Assembly: GCF_030815255.1 (NCBI RefSeq)
Contig: NZ_JAUSWN010000008.1
Coordinates: 54,766-118,765 of the forward strand
Direction of reading: 5' to 3'
Length of the DNA stretch: 64,000 nucleotides
From: Hathewaya limosa
GTDB lineage: Bacteria > Bacillota > Clostridia > Clostridiales > Clostridiaceae
The notes under the pieces were generated by a model. That model made no database searches. It saw only the letters and a program-made list of their open reading frames with translations, and had not been told where the DNA came from. The position numbers and the translations under genes were made by a program. Below, in pieces: positions 50,762 through 58,316 of this stretch. Positions within the stretch are counted from its first letter, which is position 1. Every line of letters starts with the position of its first letter.

Positions 50762-51319
50762 ATGGGAAACTTTAAATTTAATAAAACTAAAATTGAAGGT
50801 GTATATATAATTGAACCTAAGGTTTACGGTGACCATAGAGGTTATTTTATGGAAACTTACAGCAAGAAGGAGTTTGAAGAAAATGGATTAACTATGAATT
50901 TTGTTCAAGATAACGAGTCCTTCTCTAAAAAAGGAGTTTTAAGAGGATTACATTTCCAAAAACAACATTCACAAGGAAAACTTGTAAGAGTTATTAAAGG
51001 AAAGATATTTGATGTGGCTGTAGATTTAAGGAAAGAGTCTAAGACTTATCTTCAGTGGGTTGGGGTTATATTATCAGAAGAAAACAAAACTCAATTTTAT
51101 ATTCCAGAAGGATTCGCCCATGGATTTTTAGTTCTTTCAGATACAGCCATATTTAATTATAAATGTACAGATTTTTATCACCCAGAATTTGACTCGGGTA
51201 TAATATGGAATGATAAAACTATAAACATAGATTGGCCAACAGAGGGAATAGAGGACTTAATTTTTTCACAAAAAGATCAAGAATTAAAGTCCGTAGAGGA
51301 AACTGAAATTCCATTTTAA
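50762..51319 (+). CDS. rmlC: dTDP-4-dehydrorhamnose 3,5-epimerase
   Basis: 185 aa, a cupin-fold enzyme. FKFNKTKIEGVYIIEPKVYGDHRGYFMETY at the start, VLRGLHFQKQHSQGKLVRV with the catalytic histidine region, DVAVDLRKES and FYIPEGFAHGFLVLSD are all family signatures, and the conserved tyrosine lies in FNYKCTDFY. It acts after RmlB. AGGGGAG precedes the ATG. Confidence 0.96.
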   Translation: MGNFKFNKTKIEGVYIIEPKVYGDHRGYFMETYSKKEFEENGLTMNFVQDNESFSKKGVLRGLHFQKQHSQGKLVRVIKGKIFDVAVDLRKESKTYLQWVGVILSEENKTQFYIPEGFAHGFLVLSDTAIFNYKCTDFYHPEFDSGIIWNDKTINIDWPTEGIEDLIFSQKDQELKSVEETEIPF

Positions 51320-51334
51320 AAGGAGAGAACATTT

Positions 51335-52393
51335 ATGAAAACTTATTTAGTAACAGGTGGAGCTGGATTTATTGGTTCTAACTTTGTTTTATATATGTTA
51401 AATAAATATGAGAATATAAGAATAATTAACTTAGACAAACTAACTTATGCAGGAAATTTAGAAAACCTAAAGGATATTAAAAATGATAAAAGACATATAT
51501 TCGTAAAAGGTGACATATGTGATAAAGAGTTAGTACAAAAGCTTTTTAGACAATATAATATAGACTATGTTGTAAATTTTGCTGCAGAATCACATGTAGA
51601 TAGAAGTATAAAAGAACCAGAAGTTTTTGTTAGAACTAATGTGTTAGGTACAACTAATTTATTAAACTGTGCAAAAGAAGCTTGGGAACAAGGAGAGGAA
51701 TTTAAAGAAGGAGTTAAGTACCTTCAAGTATCTACTGATGAGGTATATGGTTCTCTTGGAAAAGAAGGATATTTTACAGAAGAAACAAAGCTGGATCCTC
51801 ATAGTCCATATTCTGCAAGTAAGACATCTTCTGATCTTTTAGTTAAGGCATATTTTGATACTTATAAAATGCCTATAAATATAACAAGATGTTCAAATAA
51901 CTATGGATCATATCAGTTCCCAGAAAAATTAATACCGTTATTAATAAATAACTGTCTAAACCATAAAGAATTACCAGTGTATGGAGATGGACTAAACGTA
52001 AGAGATTGGTTATATGTAGAAGATCATTGCAAAGCTATAGATATGGTTATAAATAATGGAGAATTAGGGGAAGTTTATAATATTGGTGGACACAATGAAA
52101 AAGCCAATATAGAAATAGTAAAAATAGTTATAGATTATTTAAATAAAAATGTAGATAGTAGTATCACGGAAGATTTAATTACTTATGTAGAAGATAGAAA
52201 AGGACATGACAGAAGATACGCTATAGATCCAGAGAAAATAAAAAATTCCTTAGGATGGTATCCAGAAACTCATTTTGAAGAAGGTATTATAAAGACTATT
52301 AAATGGTATCTAGATAACAAAGAATGGATAGAAAATGTTACATCTGGGCAATATGAAAATTACTACAAAGAAATGTATGGAGATAGAGAATAG
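51335..52393 (+). CDS. rmlB: dTDP-glucose 4,6-dehydratase
   Basis: 352 aa, an extended short-chain dehydrogenase. NAD-binding GGAGFIGSNFV at residues 8-18, NLDKLTYAGNLENL, FAAESHVDRSI, STDEVYGSLG and the catalytic YSASK followed by RCSNNYG are present. Converts dTDP-glucose to dTDP-4-keto-6-deoxyglucose. The usual fourth gene, rmlD, does not follow; instead there is a short tandem-repeat spacer and an acetyltransferase gene. Confidence 0.96.
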   Translation: MKTYLVTGGAGFIGSNFVLYMLNKYENIRIINLDKLTYAGNLENLKDIKNDKRHIFVKGDICDKELVQKLFRQYNIDYVVNFAAESHVDRSIKEPEVFVRTNVLGTTNLLNCAKEAWEQGEEFKEGVKYLQVSTDEVYGSLGKEGYFTEETKLDPHSPYSASKTSSDLLVKAYFDTYKMPINITRCSNNYGSYQFPEKLIPLLINNCLNHKELPVYGDGLNVRDWLYVEDHCKAIDMVINNGELGEVYNIGGHNEKANIEIVKIVIDYLNKNVDSSITEDLITYVEDRKGHDRRYAIDPEKIKNSLGWYPETHFEEGIIKTIKWYLDNKEWIENVTSGQYENYYKEMYGDRE

Positions 52394-52403
52394 ATTATAG
52401 ATG

Positions 52404-52447
52404 AAAGATAAAAGATAAAAGATAAAAGATTATAGATCAAAGATAAT
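52404..52447 (+). repeat. AAAGATA heptamer tandem repeat in the rmlB-acetyltransferase spacer
   Basis: The unit AAAGATA occurs three times exactly (52404-52424), with a fourth imperfect copy and degenerate copies running up to the ribosome binding site of the next gene. It fills nearly the whole 65-bp spacer, exactly where rmlD would be expected. Copy number may vary between strains. Confidence 0.75.
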
Positions 52448-52458
52448 AGGTGATGGAT

Positions 52459-53139
52459 ATGATGAGAAAAATATATTTGTTAATTAGAGCAATTCCTAAG
52501 ACTTTATATTTTAATTTTAAATATCTACCTTTTAAACAGGCAATAAAATTGCCAATATTAGTATCTCATAGAATGTGGCTTATGACTACAGGGGGAAGGG
52601 TAAAACTATCCTCTCATAGCATAAGCCCTTTTATGGTTAAAATGGGATTTAATGAGGTAGGAATATTTGATCAAATGAGGTCTAGGGGTGTTATAAATTT
52701 AAATGGTGAAATTGAATTTAAGGGAGCAACGGCAATAGGTCATGGAAGTAAAATTTCAGTTGAAAAAGAGGGAAAGCTTACAATAGGAGAGAATGTTATA
52801 ATAACTGCAGAAACATCTATTATTTGCACTAAGGAGATAAACATAGGAAATGATGTTATGTTGTCTTGGGAGGTTCAAATAATGGATAGTGATTTACATC
52901 CAATAATGGATAAAGACAAAAATATAATAAATCCTAGTGAAAAAGTAAATATAGGTGATAAAACTTGGATTGGATGTAGATGTCTAATCTTAAAAGGAAC
53001 AAACTTAAAAAAAGGAACCATAGTAGCAGCAGGAACTACAGTATCAAAATCTGCTAACTATAAAATAGAAAAAGAAAATTCACTAATAGGAGGAAATCCT
53101 CTAAAGGTTTTAAAAGAAGAGGTAACTTTTAAGATATAA
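52459..53139 (+). CDS. Left-handed beta-helix acyltransferase (WbbJ/CatB-like)
   Basis: About 226 aa. The C-terminal half has hexapeptide-repeat character (IGHGSKISV, LTIGENVIITAE, INIGNDVMLSWEV, VNIGDKTWIGCRCLILKGTNLKKGTIVAAGTTV) and the IMDSDLHP histidine region of sugar O-acetyltransferases. Probably a cytoplasmic acetyltransferase modifying a sugar of the repeat unit. Several near-adjacent starts exist (GTG 52450, ATG 52453, 52459, 52462); AGGTG at 52448-52452 fits the last two best. No membrane segment is evident. Confidence 0.85.
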   Translation: MMRKIYLLIRAIPKTLYFNFKYLPFKQAIKLPILVSHRMWLMTTGGRVKLSSHSISPFMVKMGFNEVGIFDQMRSRGVINLNGEIEFKGATAIGHGSKISVEKEGKLTIGENVIITAETSIICTKEINIGNDVMLSWEVQIMDSDLHPIMDKDKNIINPSEKVNIGDKTWIGCRCLILKGTNLKKGTIVAAGTTVSKSANYKIEKENSLIGGNPLKVLKEEVTFKI

Positions 53140-53140
53140 T

Positions 53141-54559
53141 ATGAAGAAAAATTTTATTAAAGATAAGAAAATAAGAGATTTTTTATATACTATGGGTGCA
53201 AATATCATAACCTTAATAACGAGTCTTGTAATGATATTTGTAGTACCTAAAGCTTTATCAATATCGGAATATGGATATTTTAAGATATTTACATTTTATT
53301 TGGGGTATATAGGGATTTTTCATCTAGGATTTAATGATGGTATTTATGTTAACTATGGAAATTATGATTATGAAACACTTCCAAGAGAAAAGTTTCGTGC
53401 CTATTTTAAATTTCTTACAATATTTCAAGTACTAGTAGGAGCCTTATTTTGTATTTTAAGTTTTGTATTTGTAAAAGATAGTGAAAGACTTATAATTTAT
53501 TTATTTATAGGAATAAACATAATTCTTTTAAACATAACTTGTTACTTTGAATTTTTAAGTCAGGTAGTTAGAAAGTTTAGGTTATATTCTATTAATATGG
53601 TACTTTCTAAGATTATGTATGTGGTAGGAGTATTGGGGATTTTGTTATTAGATTGTAGAAAAGCTACATATCTTATACTTTTTCAAACTATAGTTAATTT
53701 TATTATATTTTTAATATACATATATAAATATAAGGATATAAACTTTGGTAAAAAAACTTCTTTACATACAATAAAAAGTGATATAAAGAAAAATATATCA
53801 ATGGGATTCTTTATAATGCTAGGTAACTTTGTAAGTATAATTATAATAGGAGTAGACAGAATCTTTGTAGATAAGTTTTTTACTGTAAATGATTTTGCTA
53901 TGTATTCCTTTGCAGTTTCACTTTTATCTATGATATATATAATTCTAAATGGAATAAGAACTGTTATTTACCCATACCTTACTAGAAGTGATGAAAAAGA
54001 TTTAGGAAAGAATTATGAAATTATGAAAACTGCAATTTTTATACTTTTAGGATACTCTCTTGCAGCATATTTTTTCTGCAAAGTATTAGTAAGTGCATTT
54101 TTACCTAAATATGTAGCTTCATTAACTGTAACTGCAATAATTTTCCCCACAATATTATTAAGTGGAGAAATTAACATAGTTACTTCAAATTATTATAAAA
54201 CTTTAAAACTTGAAAAGAGTTATACAAAGAATAATATTATAGCAGTTGCTATATCACTAATAACTATAGTAATAGCTTTCTTTGGATTTAGAACCCAAGA
54301 GGCTATAGCTACATCTTCGTTATTATCATTTTATTTATGGGGATTATATGGAGATAACTTTTTCAAAAAACGTTTAGGAATAAAAGTTCATAAACATCAT
54401 TTAGCAGAAATTTTAACTATAGTATTATTTTTAGTATTAAGCACAAAAACTAACTGGTATGTAGGATTAGCTTTATATATAATAGGATTTACTTTAATAG
54501 TTTTAGCATTTTTTATAAAAGAAATAAAAAGTCTTTTAAGTTTAAGGAGAAAAAGATGA
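53141..54559 (+). CDS. Polysaccharide flippase (Wzx-like), second of two
   Basis: 472 aa, about 12-14 hydrophobic segments, with the oligosaccharide-flippase N-terminal pattern LYTMGANIITLITSLVMIFVVPKALSISEYGYF and a GVDRIFVDKF motif in the middle. It is clearly different in sequence from the flippase at 45117, so it probably serves a second repeat unit. It starts one base after the preceding stop with only a weak upstream AGAGG, which suggests translational coupling. The last four bases overlap the next gene. Confidence 0.9.
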   Translation: MKKNFIKDKKIRDFLYTMGANIITLITSLVMIFVVPKALSISEYGYFKIFTFYLGYIGIFHLGFNDGIYVNYGNYDYETLPREKFRAYFKFLTIFQVLVGALFCILSFVFVKDSERLIIYLFIGINIILLNITCYFEFLSQVVRKFRLYSINMVLSKIMYVVGVLGILLLDCRKATYLILFQTIVNFIIFLIYIYKYKDINFGKKTSLHTIKSDIKKNISMGFFIMLGNFVSIIIIGVDRIFVDKFFTVNDFAMYSFAVSLLSMIYIILNGIRTVIYPYLTRSDEKDLGKNYEIMKTAIFILLGYSLAAYFFCKVLVSAFLPKYVASLTVTAIIFPTILLSGEINIVTSNYYKTLKLEKSYTKNNIIAVAISLITIVIAFFGFRTQEAIATSSLLSFYLWGLYGDNFFKKRLGIKVHKHHLAEILTIVLFLVLSTKTNWYVGLALYIIGFTLIVLAFFIKEIKSLLSLRRKR

Positions 54560-55653
54560 AGAAAGAAATATATGTAAATGGAACCATACTTCATGAAACG
54601 CCTTCAGGACTCGGAGTATATGCAAAAAATATTATAAAATGTATGATAGAAAAACATGTTCCAATCAAAGTAATAGCCCCAATAGAGATAGAGGGAGCAG
54701 AAGTTATAAAAACTACAAAATATGTTAAACCTTCTTATAAGAAAAAAGGAGGACTTATGAGACTTTTATATACTCAATTTGTACTTCCTTTTAAAGTTCC
54801 TAAGGATGCAATAATATACCATCCATTTCAATATCTATCTTTATTTAGTAGAAAAAAACAAGTTATAACTATACATGATTTTATTCCTCTCTACTATAAA
54901 GAAGTAGCAAAACATCAGTATAGATATTATAAGTATTTTATGCCATTACTTTTAAAAAAAGCATACAAAATTATATGTATATCACAAAATACAAAAGAGG
55001 ATTTATTGAAATTTTATAATGTGGATGAGAGTAAAGTAACTGTTGTATATAACGGTTATGATGAAAATATGTTTAATACAAAAAACATAAAGGAAGATGT
55101 ACTAAAAAAACATAATATAAGTTATCCATACCTTATAGCTGTTGGAGCTGGATATAGTCACAAAAATCTTCATAGAGCCATAGAAGCTTTTAGCAAGGTT
55201 AAAGATAAGGGTGATTTAAAGTTTATAATTACAGGTAAAGAATCAGAGTACATAAAAACATTAAAAGATCTTTCAAAGAAACTTAATATAGAAGATAAGA
55301 TAGTATTTTTAGGATATGTTGAAGATGAAGATTTAAGTACACTATATAATAAAAGTGAGGCATTTATATATCCAACACTATATGAAGGGTTTGGGTTACC
55401 AATACTAGAGGCATGGGCATGTGATACCATAGTAGCATGTTCTAATAATTCTTCATTAAAGGAGATTGTAAATGGAGGTGCAATAACTTTTAATCCAGAA
55501 AGTGTAGAAGAAATAAAAAATTCTATAGAAAAGATCATAAAGTTTAAAGGAACAGAAGAACTAGAAAAAATAAAAAATAATGCTAAAGAAAATTTAAAAC
55601 TATATTCTTGGGATAAAACAGCAGAAGAGATATATAGAACCATAATAGGCTAA
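54556..55653 (+). CDS. Glycosyltransferase family 4 (GT-B fold)
   Basis: 365 aa. N-terminal LHETPSGLGVYAKNI, mid-block TIHDFIPLYYKEVAKHQYRYYK and ICISQNTKEDLLKFY, then VGAGYSHKNLHRAIEAF and the donor-site signature EAFIYPTLYEGFGLPILEAWAC. These are the glycosyltransferase group 1 features of mannosyl- or rhamnosyltransferases. The start ATG overlaps the flippase stop (ATGA) with AAGGAG upstream. With GDP-mannose supplied by manA/manC, a mannosyltransferase role is reasonable but unproven. Confidence 0.93.
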   Translation: MKKEIYVNGTILHETPSGLGVYAKNIIKCMIEKHVPIKVIAPIEIEGAEVIKTTKYVKPSYKKKGGLMRLLYTQFVLPFKVPKDAIIYHPFQYLSLFSRKKQVITIHDFIPLYYKEVAKHQYRYYKYFMPLLLKKAYKIICISQNTKEDLLKFYNVDESKVTVVYNGYDENMFNTKNIKEDVLKKHNISYPYLIAVGAGYSHKNLHRAIEAFSKVKDKGDLKFIITGKESEYIKTLKDLSKKLNIEDKIVFLGYVEDEDLSTLYNKSEAFIYPTLYEGFGLPILEAWACDTIVACSNNSSLKEIVNGGAITFNPESVEEIKNSIEKIIKFKGTEELEKIKNNAKENLKLYSWDKTAEEIYRTIIG

Positions 55654-55667
55654 AGGAGCGAAGAGGA

Positions 55668-56972
55668 ATGTATCAGTTTATAGCTTTAATAGAATTAGCG
55701 ATTTTCATTTTTGTAATGAGAAAATTTCTGAAAGAAGATGGAATTATTTCGCTTGTAGATGGATCTAAAGTCATGCTTATGTTATGGGGTGGCGCTACTA
55801 TATTATATAATTTTCAACTAAGTAATTTATATTCACCTACTATTGAGATCAATTTAATAACTTTTAGTATTTTTGGTGGCTTTTTAATATTATCTAGATA
55901 TACAAAGTTAAAAGATCAGGATATAAAAGAGATTGCTAGAGAATTTGAAGATGATAGTTTTTATAAAATATATTCGATTTTATCAACAATAATATTTGTA
56001 GTAGGAACAGTAATCTTTATATACAATGTAATAAAACATGGTTTCAGAATTACAGCAAGTAATAAAATAGATAAACAGGATATGGATCATTATGGAGCAT
56101 ACTTTGTTTATATGCTTATACTTGCAGGAGAAATTAAATATTTGCTGTTTAGAAATTATAAAAAAGTTATAGATGCAATAATATTTGTAGGAACAATACT
56201 TGTATTAGCATTAACTTTAAACAGAGGACCTATAGGATTTTTATTTATAACTATAGGAATATATGAAGTATTTAATTTCATTAATATAAAAGAAAATATA
56301 TCTAAAAAGAAAAAGTATGGTATATATGCAGGATTTTTTGCATTAATTGCAGGATTTATTTGGTTCTTTGGTTATGTTGGTAACATGAGAATGGAATATG
56401 TATTAAGAGCAGTATATAAAAGAACCTTATGGCAGCATTATGGAGTTTCAATTATGATACCATCAGGATTACTATGGGTATATATGTATCTTACAAGTCC
56501 TATAGAAAATGTAGCCTATGCACTTGCAAATCAACATTCAATTGGAAATGCTTTTTTATCAAACTTATTCTATCCATTTATTAAGTTTATAGCCAATATA
56601 TTTGGATGTGGAAATCAATTTAAAGATTGGTTGATATCAAGAGGGGCATATACTCCATATCTTGAAAAAAAAGTAGGATTAAATGCCATGACTTTTATAC
56701 CGGAGTCTTTTCAAGATGGTAATGTTGTAGGATTCATAATTTACCTTTTAATATATATATTATTAGCTTATATTGCTATAAGAATCATAAAAAGTAAGAA
56801 AGACTATACTCCAGTAGGAAGAATTCTTATATATACCAATATAGTTAGTATGCTTTTATGGAGTATTTTTGTAAACTCATTTAAAATACCAATTCTAATA
56901 TTAAATATTTTTCTTCTATTGTTTGTAGAAAAGTTTATAAGAGTACGTAAAGCAAAGAAAGGTAAAATATAA
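55668..56972 (+). CDS. Wzy-like repeat-unit polymerase, second of two
   Basis: 434 aa, 10 or more hydrophobic segments, with ALTLNRGPIGFLFITIG, an RGPIG-type motif common in O-antigen polymerase-like proteins, and a large loop after residue 250 (RMEYVLRAVYKRTLWQHYG). Assignment rests on topology and its position between two glycosyltransferases next to a flippase; sequence conservation in this class is low. AAGGAGCGAAGAGGA gives a good start. Confidence 0.78.
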   Translation: MYQFIALIELAIFIFVMRKFLKEDGIISLVDGSKVMLMLWGGATILYNFQLSNLYSPTIEINLITFSIFGGFLILSRYTKLKDQDIKEIAREFEDDSFYKIYSILSTIIFVVGTVIFIYNVIKHGFRITASNKIDKQDMDHYGAYFVYMLILAGEIKYLLFRNYKKVIDAIIFVGTILVLALTLNRGPIGFLFITIGIYEVFNFINIKENISKKKKYGIYAGFFALIAGFIWFFGYVGNMRMEYVLRAVYKRTLWQHYGVSIMIPSGLLWVYMYLTSPIENVAYALANQHSIGNAFLSNLFYPFIKFIANIFGCGNQFKDWLISRGAYTPYLEKKVGLNAMTFIPESFQDGNVVGFIIYLLIYILLAYIAIRIIKSKKDYTPVGRILIYTNIVSMLLWSIFVNSFKIPILILNIFLLLFVEKFIRVRKAKKGKI

Positions 56973-56973
56973 G

Positions 56974-57852
56974 ATGGAAAGCTTAGTATATATAATCCTT
57001 TTAAATTATAAAGGATTTAAAGATACCATAGAGTGTGTGGAATCCTTAGAGAAGATAAATTATAAGAATTATAAAATAGTCATAGTAGACAATAATTCTC
57101 CAGATGATTCTTATAAAAAGTTAAAAGCTACATTAGGACATAAACATACCCTCATTAAATCAGAAGAAAATGGGGGATTTGCAGCAGGAAATAACATAGG
57201 AATTAAATATGCCCTAGATAACGGTGCAGAATATGTACTCCTATTAAACAATGATACCTTAGTAGAAAAAGAGTTTTTAGGTGAACTTATAAAACCATTT
57301 AAAAAAGATAAAACTATAGGTATGACCACAGGAAAAATTTATTATGAAGGAAAAAGAGATACCTTTTGGTTTGCAGGAGGATATTTTAGGGAGGATAGAT
57401 TCTATGGTGCACATATAGGAGAAGGGGAAAAAGATATAGGGCAATATGATGAAGAAAAAACTATAAGTTTTTCCACAGGATGTTTAATGCTTATAAACAA
57501 AGATGTGTTTAAAGTGTGTGGATATCTACCAGAAGAATATTTTATGTACTATGAAGATGTAGATTTCTGCCTAAAACTAAGAGAAAATGATTTTAATATA
57601 GTATATACACCTAAAAGTAAAATCTATCATAAGGTAAGTGCATCTACTGGGGGAGAGGCATCTCCCTTTGCAATAAAGCTAAATACAAGAAATAGGAAAT
57701 TTTTGATTGAAAAGTATAAAAATAAGATGAAATATACAAAATATATAAGGTTAAAGAGCTTTTTTTATGTTACTAGGGTAATGATTATGGTCAAATATAC
57801 CATGAAAAATGAAAAAGAAAAGAGAAAGGCTCTTATAGAAGGTTTAAAATAA
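56974..57852 (+). CDS. Glycosyltransferase family 2, rhamnosyltransferase type
   Basis: 292 aa. The start VYIILLNYKGFKDTIECVESLE, IVDNNSPDDS, the ENGGFAAGNNIGIKYAL block and LLLNNDTLVE, then FSTGCLMLINKDVF and EEYFMYYEDVDFCLKLRE, are classic for RfbF/WbbL-type rhamnosyltransferases. This fits the upstream rml genes. It is the last gene of the operon and a strong terminator follows within 15 bp. Confidence 0.93.
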   Translation: MESLVYIILLNYKGFKDTIECVESLEKINYKNYKIVIVDNNSPDDSYKKLKATLGHKHTLIKSEENGGFAAGNNIGIKYALDNGAEYVLLLNNDTLVEKEFLGELIKPFKKDKTIGMTTGKIYYEGKRDTFWFAGGYFREDRFYGAHIGEGEKDIGQYDEEKTISFSTGCLMLINKDVFKVCGYLPEEYFMYYEDVDFCLKLRENDFNIVYTPKSKIYHKVSASTGGEASPFAIKLNTRNRKFLIEKYKNKMKYTKYIRLKSFFYVTRVMIMVKYTMKNEKEKRKALIEGLK

Positions 57853-57866
57853 ATAAAAAAATAAAC

Positions 57867-57908
57867 AAAATGCTTTGAATTTTATGTAAAAAATTCAAAG
57901 CATTTTTT
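57867..57908 (+). terminator. Intrinsic terminator of the polysaccharide operon
   Basis: A 17-bp perfect stem (57867-57883 with 57890-57906) and a 6-nt loop, followed by continuing T residues. It ends an uninterrupted run of same-strand genes that begins at manA. Confidence 0.92.
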
Positions 57909-58008
57909 ATTAAGAAGCAAAAAATATGACGGATAAAATACAATATATTGTAAAACAAAATGGTAATAATAAACACAGGACTTAAAACATTTCAAATACA
58001 TGTAGAAA

Positions 58009-58017
58009 TTTGTCGAA
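58009..58017 (+). promoter_or_regulatory. Spo0A-box-like site
   Basis: TTTGTCGAA, an exact match to the Bacillus/Clostridium 0A-box consensus TTTGTCRAA, located about 100 bp before the candidate S-layer promoter. A second copy with one mismatch on the opposite strand (TTCGACGAA) is at 58192-58200, downstream of the promoter. Single sites occur by chance in AT-rich DNA, so confidence is moderate. Confidence 0.4.
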
Positions 58018-58114
58018 AAATAATAAAAAGAAACAGGAAAATATTTAATAAATTATAATTAAATTAAAATAAAAAAAATATTCAAGTAATATATCAATAT
58101 ATATTAAAATAAGC

Positions 58115-58141
58115 TTGAAATCAAAAAGAAAAAAGTATAAT
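58115..58141 (+). promoter_or_regulatory. Candidate sigma-A promoter for the S-layer gene
   Basis: TTGAAA (58115-58120) and a perfect TATAAT (58136-58141) with a 15-bp spacer, somewhat shorter than the ideal 17. If used, the leader is roughly 165-170 nt. Confidence 0.45.
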
Positions 58142-58222
58142 ATTGATGTATAACAAAAAAATAGGTAAAAACGTAAGGAAAATTAGGGAAATTCGACGAA
58201 AGATGTTTTTAAAATTTAAATC

Positions 58223-58277
58223 AAAAATTGAAATTATTATTTAGATTATTTAACTCGAAAAATAATTTCCAATTTTT
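58223..58277 (+). other. Imperfect inverted repeat in the S-layer leader
   Basis: The left arm 58223-58238 and right arm 58261-58277 pair over 16 bp with a single bulged base around a 22-nt loop. It ends in T residues but lies 40 nt before the start codon of a presumably highly expressed gene. A role in mRNA stability is therefore more likely than termination. Confidence 0.5.
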
Positions 58278-58316
58278 TAAATATATTTGTTATCTAATTT
58301 AGGGGGTAAAATTAAC

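Larger units (their letters stand above)
57909..58316 (+). other. S-layer gene upstream region with long leader
   Basis: About 400 bp without any open frame worth calling, very AT-rich. It holds a candidate promoter (58115-58141), two Spo0A-box-like sites (58009-58017 and 58192-58200) and an imperfect hairpin in the presumed leader (58223-58277). The ribosome binding site GGGGG (58302-58306) lies 10 nt before the ATG. A long untranslated leader is usual for highly expressed S-layer genes. Confidence 0.65.

Noticed and set aside
58030..58045. ACAGGAAAA resembling a sigma-H -35 element upstream of the S-layer gene
   Set aside because: No GAAT-type -10 follows at the proper spacing; the A-rich context makes chance likely.
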